From: Fidelibacterota bacterium
Lineage (GTDB): Bacteria; Pseudomonadota; Alphaproteobacteria; Rhodospirillales; Rhodospirillaceae
Direction: 5' to 3'
DNA: 64,000 nt
NCBI GenBank assembly: GCA_947476625.1
Contig: CANJRA010000004.1
Location: 1-64,000 of the forward strand
The translations under genes and the position numbers were made by a program. Below, in pieces: positions 37,057 to 46,119 of this stretch. The notes under the pieces were generated by a model. That model saw only the letters and a list, made by a program, of their open reading frames with translations. It searched no databases and was not told the origin of the DNA. Each line of letters opens with the position of its first letter. Position 1 is the first letter of the stretch.

Positions 37057-37863
37057 ATGAAAATAACATTGTTAGCTTCCTTACTGACCACAGCGGGGCT
37101 CATGGCTGCACTGTCAACCGGTGCGTTAGGCGCTACGCAGCAGAAAATCAGGAAGCCGGAAATTAGTGGCAGCGCCGGCAATATGTGCCCGTCCGGCGTG
37201 CAGTCTTATAAGCCGCACATTGGCACCGCTTCCGATGCATTGAGCATCGAGGAGTTGGAGAAGCAAAGCGCGCGCGGCGAAGCAGACGCCATGATCGCTT
37301 TGGGACTGCGCTATATGCTGGCCAATGAAGGCCAAAACACCGACGTGCGGCCGTCACCCGATCCGACGAAAGCCTTAGAGCTCTTTAAAGCTGCCGCCGA
37401 GAAGGGCGACGGCTACGCGGAGTTTCTTGTTGGTGTCGCCTATATTAAAGGCGACGGCGTAGAAAGGAGCGATGCAGAGGCACTCGCATGGTTCATTCGG
37501 GCTGCAAAACATAAAATCGTTCCGGCACAGTTCTGGGTTGGAGAAATGACAGCCAAGGGCCGCAGCGTGGCGGCGGACTGGAAGGCGGCCTTGCCTTACT
37601 TCAAGCACGCTGCTGAGGGCGGCTGGGAGTTAGCTTATGTCGAATTAGGTTACGCCTATGAAAACGGATACGGCGTTAAGCAGGATTATCAGAAAGCTGC
37701 TTTTTGCTTTCGCCAACAGCGGACCTTGCAAGTGGCGCAATACAATTTGCGCCAACTTATCAAACAAGGCTATGTGAAGTGGCAAGACAACGACCCCATG
37801 CAGTGGCGCGGAATAGGTCCCGGCAGCGCGCTCGACCCGTCTAAAAAACAACTACCTGAATGA
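37057..37863 (+). CDS. Exported Sel1-like repeat protein
   Basis: A 268-residue protein with an N-terminal signal peptide (MKITLLASLLTTAGLMAAL, cut near ALGA) and four or so Sel1-like repeats, helical hairpins that act as protein adaptors. Examples are AAAEKGDGYAEFLVGVAYIKGDGV and HAAEGGWELAYVELGYAYENGYGV. I chose the ATG at 37057 because GGA lies just upstream and the signal peptide then begins properly. It is directly downstream of gspD and may be a periplasmic accessory of the secretion system, an inference from position. Confidence 0.78.
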   Translation: MKITLLASLLTTAGLMAALSTGALGATQQKIRKPEISGSAGNMCPSGVQSYKPHIGTASDALSIEELEKQSARGEADAMIALGLRYMLANEGQNTDVRPSPDPTKALELFKAAAEKGDGYAEFLVGVAYIKGDGVERSDAEALAWFIRAAKHKIVPAQFWVGEMTAKGRSVAADWKAALPYFKHAAEGGWELAYVELGYAYENGYGVKQDYQKAAFCFRQQRTLQVAQYNLRQLIKQGYVKWQDNDPMQWRGIGPGSALDPSKKQLPE

Positions 37864-37878
37864 ATGGGGCCGTATTCT

Positions 37879-38100
37879 ATGAGCTTATATGTTACCATCG
37901 GCGTGCTCTTACTTGAATTTCTAGTACTCGGCATTTGCATATGGCAAGACCGCAAACCTATCGATCCAAATAGACCGCGGCTTTTCCCCTATCGCTTGTT
38001 GATGATCACGATGGCGGTCTTCATCCTCGGAACGCTGGCGCACGTCATCTCGTTGCTGACGGGACAAACCGTGATGCCGCGCAACAAGATTTACAAATAG
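37879..38100 (+). CDS. Small two-helix inner-membrane protein
   Basis: About 73 residues with two predicted transmembrane segments (LYVTIGVLLLEFLVLGICIW and LLMITMAVFILGTLAHVISLL) separated by a short basic, proline-containing loop. ATG at 37879 follows GGGG; an ATG at 37864, abutting the Sel1 gene's stop, would add five residues. No family is recognised. It ends the gspK-D transcript and converges on the GmhA-like gene. Coding is supported by tight spacing and strong hydrophobic periodicity. Confidence 0.6.
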   Translation: MSLYVTIGVLLLEFLVLGICIWQDRKPIDPNRPRLFPYRLLMITMAVFILGTLAHVISLLTGQTVMPRNKIYK

Positions 38101-38114
38101 GCGGGTGTAAAGCC

Positions 38115-38726
38115 TTAACCGACTTTGCGCGTTGGTTGAACCGCGCCGCTGTCCTTGGTCCATCCCATGGCTGAGTCGAGGATGACGTGCAGGATCGCTT
38201 GATGCGCGATCTCAACAAATCCGTAGGCTTCGGCTTCGACATAGAAATTGATGTCGCCCAGGGTTCGCAGAATATTATCCGGCTTGAAGCCGCTGAGCGT
38301 GATGACAGCGCAGCCTTTGTCTCGCGCGGTTTTTACGGCGTTCAAAATGTTGGGCGATTGGCCCGATGATGAAATGGCGATGAGGATGTCGCCCTTCAGG
38401 CCCTGCATGTCCACCTGCTTCGCGAATACCTGATCGTAGCCAAGGTCATTGCCAAGGCACGTCAGAGACGATGCGTCGTTGAAGGTAATAGAACGCACTC
38501 CGCCGTTCTTAGCAAAATCGATGGCGGAATGACCAGCAATACCCGCCGATCCGCCGTTGCCGATAAACATCAGTTTGTTATGGCCACGCGTGATCTCCAC
38601 CAGCGTCTGGTGGATTTTCGCGAGCGTTTTGTCCATCTCCAGCGCACTTCCGTCAGGCGCGCTAACGCGCGTCGATTTGAAAGAGCGGTTGAGCTCGTCG
38701 GCATAGGCATCGAATACGTCAGACAT
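38115..38726 (-). CDS. SIS-domain sugar isomerase, GmhA (sedoheptulose 7-phosphate isomerase)-like
   Basis: A 203-residue SIS-domain protein of the phosphoheptose isomerase group. The phosphate-binding pattern is clear: FIGNGGSAGIAGH near 55 and ISSSGQSPNILNAV near 118, with a helix carrying GFVEIAHQAILH near the C-terminus as in GmhA. GmhA makes D-glycero-D-manno-heptose 7-phosphate, the first step toward ADP- or GDP-heptose. With gmhB, the HldE-like protein and the nucleotidyltransferase it would complete a heptose activation set. Variation around the usual GmhA HxxAE positions leaves another sugar phosphate possible. Confidence 0.8.
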   Translation of the reverse strand: MSDVFDAYADELNRSFKSTRVSAPDGSALEMDKTLAKIHQTLVEITRGHNKLMFIGNGGSAGIAGHSAIDFAKNGGVRSITFNDASSLTCLGNDLGYDQVFAKQVDMQGLKGDILIAISSSGQSPNILNAVKTARDKGCAVITLSGFKPDNILRTLGDINFYVEAEAYGFVEIAHQAILHVILDSAMGWTKDSGAVQPTRKVG

Positions 38727-39020
38727 TGCGCGTTAAGTCCTAAACGCGAGAGGTGGGGTTTATTTAGTAATACTAGTCGGTTTCACCGAGAAGCGCCACG
38801 CGCTGCTGCCACGGCTATATTGCGGGAAAGTAATCCCTCCATCCCGAGACAGGCGTGTCCGCCCAAAAGCCCGGCCCGCGTAGCAACAAACCTTGCAAAA
38901 CAGGACGTTTCCTCTTAGACGAAGGGGTGCCTCGGCAGCCTTTTTTGGTGTGAATCCTTAGGGTTTTCTGCGGAGATTAAGACGGCATCCGTACCGGACT
39001 CCGAGCGTGTGGAAGTGATT

Positions 39021-39962
39021 ATGAAAATACTCGTCACCGGCGCCTGCGGTTATAAAGGCAACGTTCTAGTCCCCAAACTACTGACCGTGGGACACCACGT
39101 CACGGCCGTCGACATCATGTGGTTTGGCAACGACCTGAAGCCGCATCCGAACCTCGAGGTCCGCAAGTTTGACGTGCGAGAACCCGAAAAACTCGACCTG
39201 GCCGGTTTTGAAGCCATCGTCCACCTCTCTTCCATCGCCAATGACCCCTGCGGCGATCTCGACCCAAAACTAACTTGGGAAACCTCCTGCTTGGCCACCA
39301 TGCGCTTGGCCGACAAGGCCGTGCGCCAAGGCGTGAAGCGCTTTGTTTATGCCTCGTCGGGCAGCGTTTACGGCCTCAAGGACGAAGAGAAGGTTAGCGA
39401 AGACCTTGAACTCGTGCCGCTGACGGAATACAACAAGACCAAAATGGTCGCCGAGCGTGTGCTGCTGAGCTATGCCGATCGAATGGTCGTGCAGATTGTG
39501 CGTCCCGCGACAGTGTGCGGGCTTTCGCCGCGTATGCGCCTGGACGTTGCGGTCAATATGCTGACGATGCAGGCGCTGACAAAAGGCAACATCACCGTTC
39601 TGGGCGGCGATCAGACGCGCCCGAATATCCACATCGACGACATCACTGACCTGTATCTTTTCCTGCTGGACCGGCCCGATGTCACCGGCATCTACAATGC
39701 CGGCTTTGAGAACCTCTCGATCCGCGAGATCGCCGAAATGATTGCCCAGCATGTGAAGACGGCCGTCGAGATCAAGCCCTCGAATGATCCACGTTCTTAT
39801 CGCGTCAATTCCGACAAACTGCTGGCGAAGGGTTTCAAACCCCGCAAAACCGTCAACGATGCCATTCTGGAAATCGCCGACGCTTACCGCAGCGGTGCGT
39901 TGAAGGATGAAGACCGTTTCTACTGTCTGAAGTGGATGACGCAACAGAAGATCGTGCAATGA
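39021..39962 (+). CDS. NAD-dependent epimerase/dehydratase (extended SDR)
   Basis: A 313-residue extended SDR starting MKILVTGACGYKG, with NAD-binding TGACGYKG, a Ser/Ser active-site strand (VYASSGSVYG near 112), catalytic YNKTK and a C-terminal sugar-binding half. The ATG at 39021 has GGAAG 6 bases upstream. It begins a plus-strand operon (SDR, zinc alcohol dehydrogenase, second SDR). It resembles the SDR at 3.4 kb. The 290-base region upstream holds a weak hairpin with TTTTTT near 38930-38955 and presumably the promoter. Confidence 0.85.
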   Translation: MKILVTGACGYKGNVLVPKLLTVGHHVTAVDIMWFGNDLKPHPNLEVRKFDVREPEKLDLAGFEAIVHLSSIANDPCGDLDPKLTWETSCLATMRLADKAVRQGVKRFVYASSGSVYGLKDEEKVSEDLELVPLTEYNKTKMVAERVLLSYADRMVVQIVRPATVCGLSPRMRLDVAVNMLTMQALTKGNITVLGGDQTRPNIHIDDITDLYLFLLDRPDVTGIYNAGFENLSIREIAEMIAQHVKTAVEIKPSNDPRSYRVNSDKLLAKGFKPRKTVNDAILEIADAYRSGALKDEDRFYCLKWMTQQKIVQ

Positions 39963-41017
39963 GTGACATGCCCACAACCGCTAAAGCGGCCATCCTTGTC
40001 GAGCAGAACAAGGATCTGGTCATCGGCGAAATCACCCTGCCCAAAACTTTGGACATTGGCCAAGTCTTGGTCAAAATTCGCTACAGCGGCATCTGCGGAT
40101 CGCAACTAGGCGAGATCGATGGCGTCAAAGGCCCCGATCCCTGGCTGCCGCATTTGCTGGGTCATGAAGGCTCGGGCCACGCGGTTGCCGTCGGCCCCGG
40201 CGTGAAGCATGTGAAGCCGGGCGATGCGGTTGTGCTGCATTGGCGGCCATCCAAGGGAATCGAAGCCACCCCGGCGAAATACAGCTGGAACGGCAAGGTC
40301 GTAAACGCCGGCTGGGTGACGACCTTCAACGACCATGCAGTGATCGCAGAAAACCGCCTGACGGCTATTCCCGCCGGTACCGATCTGAAAGCCGCGGCGC
40401 TGTATGGCTGCGCAGTGACCACAGGCTTCGGCGTCATCGACAACCGCGCCAAAATCAAACTCGGTGAGTCCGTTGTCGTGTTCGGCGCGGGCGGCATTGG
40501 CTTGAATATCGTGCAGGGTGCGGCGCTGGCCGGAGCGCGCACGATTGTCGCCGTCGACCGCTATGCCAACCGCCTGGAACTGGCCCGCCATTGCGGCGCG
40601 ACGGAAACCATCGACGGATCAAAGACCGACCCGTGGGAGCGCTTAAAGGAGCTTTTGCCTAACAACAGCCTTGATGTCTTCATCGATAACACCGGCAGCC
40701 CGGGCGTAATCGGGCGCGGCTATGAATTCATTTCCGGCAAAGGCCGCGTGATTTTGGTGGGCGTGCCCAAGAAGGGCGACAAAACCGAGCTTTACACACT
40801 GCCGATGCACTTCGGAAAGTCCATGACCGGCACCACCGGCGGTGAGGCCATCCCCCATGAAGATATCCCGCGTTACATGGCGCTGACGGCCTCGCGCGGC
40901 ATCGACCTGAACGACCTTATCACCGAGATCGCGCCCCTCACGGGCATCAACGATCTCATCCAGAAAATGCGCAACGGCACCTCCGCTGGCCGTTGCCTTG
41001 TCGATTTGGCTTCATAA
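39959..41017 (+). CDS. Zinc-type alcohol/sorbitol dehydrogenase family protein (MDR)
   Basis: A 352-residue medium-chain dehydrogenase. The catalytic zinc site is marked by GICGSQ (Cys near 40) and GHEGSGHAVAVGPGV (His/Glu near 69), and the NAD motif GAGGIGLN is near 180. The structural zinc lobe with four cysteines is absent. It overlaps the previous stop as ATGA. Between two sugar SDR genes it probably oxidises a sugar or amino-sugar nucleotide or a polyol side chain; the substrate is not identifiable. Confidence 0.83.
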   Translation: MSDMPTTAKAAILVEQNKDLVIGEITLPKTLDIGQVLVKIRYSGICGSQLGEIDGVKGPDPWLPHLLGHEGSGHAVAVGPGVKHVKPGDAVVLHWRPSKGIEATPAKYSWNGKVVNAGWVTTFNDHAVIAENRLTAIPAGTDLKAAALYGCAVTTGFGVIDNRAKIKLGESVVVFGAGGIGLNIVQGAALAGARTIVAVDRYANRLELARHCGATETIDGSKTDPWERLKELLPNNSLDVFIDNTGSPGVIGRGYEFISGKGRVILVGVPKKGDKTELYTLPMHFGKSMTGTTGGEAIPHEDIPRYMALTASRGIDLNDLITEIAPLTGINDLIQKMRNGTSAGRCLVDLAS

Positions 41018-41020
41018 CGC

Positions 41021-42010
41021 ATGAGTAAAGTTCTGGTTCTCGGCAGCAACTCGTTTTCGGGTTCGAGCTACGTCGCCTATTTAATGAAGAACGGCGTCGA
41101 TGTGTTCGCCGCGAGCCGCTCGGAAGAACCACGCCCGGTCATGCTGCCCTACCGCTGGAACATTCCAACCGGCAGCGTGAAGTTTCAGAAAATCGACATC
41201 AATCACGATCTCGACGCGCTCGAAAAGCTAGTGCGCGCGGAGCGCTTTAGCGTTATCGCCAACTTCGGCGCGCAAAGCATGGTCGGGGAAAGCTGGAACA
41301 AGCCCGAAGACTGGATAACCACCAACGTCGTCTCAGCATCAAAGCTGGCCGAGCGCCTGCGTCATATCGATTTCCTCGAAAAATACGTGCACATCACCAC
41401 GCCGGAAGCCTATGGCTCGACCGACGGCTGGATCACGGAAGACACACCCTTCAATCCCAGCACGCCCTATGCTGTCTCGCGCGCCGCTGGGGATATGATT
41501 TTTAAGATCTACCACGAGTCATTCAAACTGCCCGTGGTCTCTACCCGCGCGGCCAATGTGTATGGGCCGGGCCAGCAGATTTACCGCATTATTCCGCGCA
41601 CGATTTTCTTTGTACTGACGGGCAAGAAACTGCAGCTGCAGGGCGGTGGTCTTTCGACGCGCTCGTTCATACACATGGACGACGTCTCACATGCCACCGC
41701 GATGATTTCAAAGGACGGCGTCGTCGGTGAGACCTATCACATCTCTACCGACCGCGTGGTCTCGATCCGGGAACTGGTCGAGATGATCTGCAAAATGCTC
41801 GGCAAGCCGTTTGAAGACAGCGTCGAGATCGCGCCCGACCGCGTCGGCAAAGACAGCGCCTACTGGCTGAACAGCCAGAAGTTACGCAAAACGCTTGGCT
41901 GGCAGGACAAGATCAGTCTTGAAGAGGGTATTCAGCAGTGCGTCGGCTGGGTAAAAGACAATCTGGAAACCCTGAAGCAGCAGCCTCAGAACTATATCCA
42001 TAAGCCTTAA
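41021..42010 (+). CDS. Extended SDR, NDP-sugar 4,6-dehydratase-like, with altered active site
   Basis: A 329-residue protein with a [10 protein letters not shown] nucleotide motif and overall RmlB/GMD-like layout ([12 protein letters not shown] near 84, [10 protein letters not shown] near 178, [10 protein letters not shown]). Two key positions differ: the usual YxxxK reads YAVSR near 150, with the lysine replaced by arginine, and the usual TDEVYG strand reads TTPEAYG. Either a dehydratase with an adapted site or a related isomerase/epimerase. Third gene of its operon; its stop overlaps that of the convergent aminotransferase by 4 bases. Confidence 0.8.
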   Translation: MSKVLVLGSNSFSGSSYVAYLMKNGVDVFAASRSEEPRPVMLPYRWNIPTGSVKFQKIDINHDLDALEKLVRAERFSVIANFGAQSMVGESWNKPEDWITTNVVSASKLAERLRHIDFLEKYVHITTPEAYGSTDGWITEDTPFNPSTPYAVSRAAGDMIFKIYHESFKLPVVSTRAANVYGPGQQIYRIIPRTIFFVLTGKKLQLQGGGLSTRSFIHMDDVSHATAMISKDGVVGETYHISTDRVVSIRELVEMICKMLGKPFEDSVEIAPDRVGKDSAYWLNSQKLRKTLGWQDKISLEEGIQQCVGWVKDNLETLKQQPQNYIHKP

Positions 42011-43134
42011 GCGTTCGTCTTGCTCCAGGCTTTCACGGCGTCCGCGACTTGCGCGATGGCCGAGGCCGGCATTTGCGGCCAGAACGGCAGGCTGAGGACT
42101 TCCTCCGCCAAGGCCTCAGCCACCGGGAACGTGCCGGCGACTTGGCCGAGATCTTTGTATGCCGGCTGAAGGTGCGGCGGACAGGGATAGTGGATCAAGG
42201 CATGGATGCCCCGTTCGCCGAGGAATTTGACGAGCGCGTCGCGTCCCTCGCGGACTCTGATCACATACAAATGCCAGACATGCTCGGCGGCGTTGGAAGG
42301 CGATGGCAACTCAATCCCGGTGAGGCCTTGCAACAGTTTGTTGTAGGTCGCGGCACAGTCCTGGCGTTGCTTGTTCCAGCCGTCGAGCTTGCGCAGTTTG
42401 ACCCGCAAGAGCGCTGCCTGTAGCTCATCGAGGCGCGAATTCGTTCCTGCCAGTTCGTGTTTATATTTCTGTTCCGAGCCGTAATTGCGGAGCTTGCGGA
42501 TGTGCGCCGCCAGGGCGTCATCATTCGTCACAACCGCACCGCCGTCGCCCAAAGCGCCGAGGTTCTTGGTTGGGTAGAAGCTGAAAGCCGCGAGCGTGCC
42601 CAGATTGCCGGTACGTTTGCCGTGCAAAGACGCGCCGTGCGCTTGGGCGGCATCTTCGAGCACAGCCAAGCCGTGCTTAGCGGCGATATCCATGATGGCG
42701 TCCATCGCCGCCGGATGACCGTAGAGGTGCACCGGCACAATCGCGCGCGTGCGCGGCGTAATGGCTTTTTCAATCGCCTGCGGATCGATGGTGTAGTCCC
42801 GCGTGCTGCATTCCACACCCACGGGCGTCGCGCCAACGGCGGTTACGGCCAGCCACGTTGCGATGAACGTGTGAGAAGGAACAATAACCTCGTCGCCCGC
42901 GCCGATACCCAGCGCCCGCAAAGACAACTGAAGGGCGGCCAGCCCATCGGACACACCGATGCAGTGGCGCGCACCACAGAAGGCGGCGAATTCTTGTTCA
43001 AAGAGTTCCAGCTCGGGGCCGAGGATGTAGTAGTGGCTCTTCAGCACCCGCTGCCAAGCGGCGTCTAGCTCGCCCGAGATCTCTGCTGTTGTGTCAGCGA
43101 GAGTGTAAAAGGGAATCTCACTTGTTTTTTCCAC
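42007..43134 (-). CDS. DegT/DnrJ/EryC1/StrS family sugar aminotransferase
   Basis: A 375-residue PLP enzyme that transaminates keto-sugar nucleotides. Visible landmarks: [13 protein letters not shown] near 58, EDAAQAHGA with the PLP-binding Asp/Gln near 157, and the Schiff-base lysine in [16 protein letters not shown] near 180. It starts with GTG, overlapping the end of the cupin gene by 17 bases, so it is coupled to it. The pair (3,4-ketoisomerase plus aminotransferase) is that of FdtA/FdtB or QdtA/QdtB, making dTDP-3-amino-3,6-dideoxy sugars. Confidence 0.9.
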   Translation of the reverse strand: MEKTSEIPFYTLADTTAEISGELDAAWQRVLKSHYYILGPELELFEQEFAAFCGARHCIGVSDGLAALQLSLRALGIGAGDEVIVPSHTFIATWLAVTAVGATPVGVECSTRDYTIDPQAIEKAITPRTRAIVPVHLYGHPAAMDAIMDIAAKHGLAVLEDAAQAHGASLHGKRTGNLGTLAAFSFYPTKNLGALGDGGAVVTNDDALAAHIRKLRNYGSEQKYKHELAGTNSRLDELQAALLRVKLRKLDGWNKQRQDCAATYNKLLQGLTGIELPSPSNAAEHVWHLYVIRVREGRDALVKFLGERGIHALIHYPCPPHLQPAYKDLGQVAGTFPVAEALAEEVLSLPFWPQMPASAIAQVADAVKAWSKTNA

Positions 43135-43537
43135 TGCTCACCAGGCGCTTGAACTCATCGAAATCGCGGATGTAATCGGCCTCTAGATAGTGCTGCGAGG
43201 CGAGCACCAGGCAGCAAGCCCCTGAAGAGAAGTTTCCCAGACCGCGCCAGACCATGTTCTTCATGTAGAGGCCGTAGTAGGAGCGGTTGAGAGTCACAGT
43301 CTGCTGACGATGCCCGTCATCGAGTTCCAGGTCGAAGCTGCCGCTGGCGGCGATAACGACCTGCTCAAGATCCTTGTGAGCATGGCCCCCGCGATGGGCG
43401 CCGCCCGGCACGTCGTACAGGTAATAGACGCGTTTGATGTCGAAAGGCACGGTCTGTGCGCCTTCGATGAATGTCAGATTGCCCCGATCGTCCTTTACAA
43501 CGGGGAACTGAATTAGTGACCAAGAATCGTTTCTCAT
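43118..43537 (-). CDS. FdtA/QdtA-type cupin, dTDP-4-keto-6-deoxyglucose 3,4-ketoisomerase
   Basis: A 139-residue WxcM/FdtA-family cupin. The core is [34 protein letters not shown], then [20 protein letters not shown], the family's near-invariant C-terminus with the catalytic His/Tyr environment. It moves the keto group from C4 to C3 before transamination by the adjacent enzyme. FdtA and QdtA differ only in C4 stereochemistry, which I cannot decide. Its promoter lies in the 198-base divergent region before the transketolase genes. Confidence 0.9.
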   Translation of the reverse strand: MRNDSWSLIQFPVVKDDRGNLTFIEGAQTVPFDIKRVYYLYDVPGGAHRGGHAHKDLEQVVIAASGSFDLELDDGHRQQTVTLNRSYYGLYMKNMVWRGLGNFSSGACCLVLASQHYLEADYIRDFDEFKRLVSSGKNK

Positions 43538-43735
43538 GCGGAAATCCTTAAGAAACTGAGCCGGTTGCAGGACATCATATCCACCTTCCGCGCGCGAGAA
43601 GAAACGTAAAGTTGCACGTCCGCGCCAAACGCTTTATTTCATGGTATCAAGCTATTACCGTCAAGTAATGCGCGGATCCTTTCTTACGGGATAAATTGCG
43701 CCCAATTCAATGACGAAGCTTTAACCGAGAAGCTA

Positions 43736-44575
43736 ATGCACTCTGATCCCAAAGCAGTCGATCTTAAAACCCTTGAACAGCTTGCCCGGACGCTGCGTTA
43801 CCGGGTTATCAAAACGTCGCACCTTTCGGGCACACCACACCTGGGTTCGTGCCTATCGTGCCTGGACCTGCTGGTTTACTTCTATTGGCAGATCCTGAAG
43901 ATTGACCCCAAGGATGCCCGTGCCGCTGACCGCGACCGCTTTATTCTCAGCAAGGGACACGCCGCCCCTGCCCTGTTCCAGGTTCTGGCCGAGCGCGGCT
44001 TCTTTCCGGTCTCGGACCTTGAGAATTACGGCGACGACGGGTCGCTGTTCGGCGAGCACCCACCAACGCCGGGTTATCTGCCGGGCATCGAAGCCGCCAC
44101 CGGCTCGCTTGGTCATGGCCTGCCCATGGGCTTAGGCATGGCCCTGGCATCGCGCATCAGCGGCAAGCCCTATTCGGTCTACGCCGTGTTGAGCGACGGC
44201 GAATGCAACGAGGGCTCGGTCTGGGAAGCCGCGATGCTGGCCAGCGCCCAGAAGGTGTCTAACCTGACCATCGCCATCGACTACAACAAATGGCAGGCCA
44301 CCGGCCGCAGCAACGAAGTGCTGAACCTGGCGCCCTTGGGCGACAAATGGCGCGCCTTTGGCTGGTGCGTAAGCGAAATCAACGGCCACAGCTTCGAGGA
44401 AATGCAAAAAGCCATTTCCGACAACAAGGACGACCCGCGCCCCAAGGCGATTATCGCCAATACCATTAAGGGCCGCGGCGTGTCGTTCATGGAAGACGAC
44501 AACAACTGGCATTACCGCACGCCCAATGCCGAAGAACTGGAAAAAGCCGCCAAAGAACTCGGCATCGCCGCGTAA
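43736..44575 (+). CDS. Transketolase, N-terminal (TPP-binding) subunit
   Basis: A 279-residue split-transketolase N subunit that binds thiamine diphosphate. It has SKGHAAPALFQVL near 78, TGSLGHGLPMGLG near 122, and the TPP motif DGECNEGSVWEAAML followed by DYNKWQATG at correct spacing (about 157-190). The tail NTIKGRGVSFMEDDNNWH is complete. It is followed 9 bases later by the C subunit. Split transketolases in glycan clusters are thought to make or extend unusual sugars; here the product is unknown. The chimera at 1.3-2.5 kb is a wrecked relative. Confidence 0.9.
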   Translation: MHSDPKAVDLKTLEQLARTLRYRVIKTSHLSGTPHLGSCLSCLDLLVYFYWQILKIDPKDARAADRDRFILSKGHAAPALFQVLAERGFFPVSDLENYGDDGSLFGEHPPTPGYLPGIEAATGSLGHGLPMGLGMALASRISGKPYSVYAVLSDGECNEGSVWEAAMLASAQKVSNLTIAIDYNKWQATGRSNEVLNLAPLGDKWRAFGWCVSEINGHSFEEMQKAISDNKDDPRPKAIIANTIKGRGVSFMEDDNNWHYRTPNAEELEKAAKELGIAA

Positions 44576-44584
44576 GGTTGTGAC

Positions 44585-45523
44585 ATGAGAAATGCATTCG
44601 CCGACGAGATCACGAAAATGGCCGCGACCGACCCGCGGCTCGTGCTGCTATCGGGTGATATCGGCAACCGCCTCTTCGACAAGCTGCGCGCGCAGTCGCC
44701 CGAGCGGTTCATGAACTGCGGCGTGGCCGAAGCCAACATGATGGGCGTGGCCGCCGGTATGGCCTCCGCTGGTCTGAGACCGGTCGTCTATACCATCACG
44801 CCATTCACGACCACGCGTTGCCTTGAACAAATTCGTGTCGATGTGGCTTATCACAACCTTCCGGTCGTCATCGTCGGGACGGGTTCGGGCCTGTCCTACG
44901 CCAGCCTGGGCCCCACGCACCATTCGCTGGAAGATTTCGCCATCTTCCGCGCTATTCCGCACATGCAAATCGTGGCGCCTTATGATGCGCCGTCCTTGCG
45001 CGCCGTGCTGCGCGATGCACTAGCAGGCAAAAAGCCGACCTATATCCGCATCGGCAAAAAGGGCGAGAAAGACATTCTGCCGCCGGAGACGGCCGTAGGC
45101 ATCGGCAAATCCGTGGTCGCGCGCGAAGGCCGCGACATTTGCATTCTAGCTGTGGGCACGATTGCCAGCGAAGCGGTGAAAGCCGCCGACACGCTGAAGA
45201 AAAACCATGGCATTTCGCCGGAAGTTGTGTTGATCAACACCGTGAAACCGCTCGATACCGGGCTCTTGGACCGCTTGGCGGCCAAGTTCAAGACCGTTTT
45301 GACCGTGGAGGAGCATTCCAAGATCGGCGGCTTCGGCGAGCATGTTGCTTCGACTTTCGCGCAGAAGGGTATCCGCAATCAAATTATATGTATGGGCACG
45401 CGCGACGAATTCATGCACGTCGTTGGCTCGCAGGAATACGCGCGCACGGTCTATGAAATCGATGCTCCCAGCATCGTCAAAGCCGTGCAGCAGGCTATGA
45501 CCACCGCCTCCGCCGCCGAATGA
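44585..45523 (+). CDS. Transketolase, C-terminal subunit
   Basis: A 312-residue partner of the preceding subunit with the pyrimidine-binding domain (LLSGDIGNRLFDKLRAQSPERF, then GVAEANMMGVAAGMA with the catalytic Glu near 46) and the C-terminal transketolase domain (DICILAVGTIASEAVKAA; VLTVEEHSKIGGFGEHV). It is complete. It ends with an ATGA overlap to the HAD gene, so the TK pair, HAD and kinase-like genes form one operon. Confidence 0.9.
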   Translation: MRNAFADEITKMAATDPRLVLLSGDIGNRLFDKLRAQSPERFMNCGVAEANMMGVAAGMASAGLRPVVYTITPFTTTRCLEQIRVDVAYHNLPVVIVGTGSGLSYASLGPTHHSLEDFAIFRAIPHMQIVAPYDAPSLRAVLRDALAGKKPTYIRIGKKGEKDILPPETAVGIGKSVVAREGRDICILAVGTIASEAVKAADTLKKNHGISPEVVLINTVKPLDTGLLDRLAAKFKTVLTVEEHSKIGGFGEHVASTFAQKGIRNQIICMGTRDEFMHVVGSQEYARTVYEIDAPSIVKAVQQAMTTASAAE

Positions 45524-46119
45524 TCATCGGCCTGGACTTCGACAATACGATCGCTTGCTACGATCAAGTAATTGCGCGGCTGTCGAAGGAAAAATTCGAT
45601 CTGCCAGCCGATGTGGCTCCGACCAAGCTGGGCGTACGCGATTACTTACGCGCCGCCGGACGCGAGCCGGAATGGACCGAATTTCAGGGGCATCTTTACG
45701 GCCCCGGCATGGACTACGCGGAGCCGTTTTCTGCCGCCATCGAGACGATTGCCGCCCTGCAGGATCAGGGGCACACGACTTTTATTATTAGCCACCGCAC
45801 CAAGCATCCCTACGCCGGGCCGAAGTTCGATTTGCATGCCTCGGCCAAGGCGTGGGTGACAAGCAAGCTGGTGCTGGGATCCCGACACCTATTTGCCGCA
45901 GATCAGGTTTTCTTTAACGAAAGCCGCGACGAGAAGATCGCGCTTATCAAGACTCTCGCCTGCGACATTTTCCTCGACGACCTGTCGGATGTCCTGGGCG
46001 ACCCCAAGTTTCCAGCTTCGACTAAAAAGCTTTGGTTCTCGGAGCAAGCTCCACAGGCAAGCAGCGATATGGTCCAGATTAAACACTGGAACGAGGTCAT
46101 GGCTCATTGCGCACGCTAG
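45520..46119 (+). CDS. HAD-superfamily phosphatase-like protein
   Basis: A 199-residue HAD-fold protein with nucleophile motif LDFDNTIACYD (residues 4-14), motif II in FIISHRTK near 93, and a late acidic motif FLDDLSD near 150. It lacks the sequence features of GmhB and is otherwise unassigned. Overlaps the transketolase C stop as ATGA and the next gene by 13 bases. By position it may dephosphorylate a sugar phosphate produced by the transketolase. Confidence 0.75.
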   Translation: MIIGLDFDNTIACYDQVIARLSKEKFDLPADVAPTKLGVRDYLRAAGREPEWTEFQGHLYGPGMDYAEPFSAAIETIAALQDQGHTTFIISHRTKHPYAGPKFDLHASAKAWVTSKLVLGSRHLFAADQVFFNESRDEKIALIKTLACDIFLDDLSDVLGDPKFPASTKKLWFSEQAPQASSDMVQIKHWNEVMAHCAR

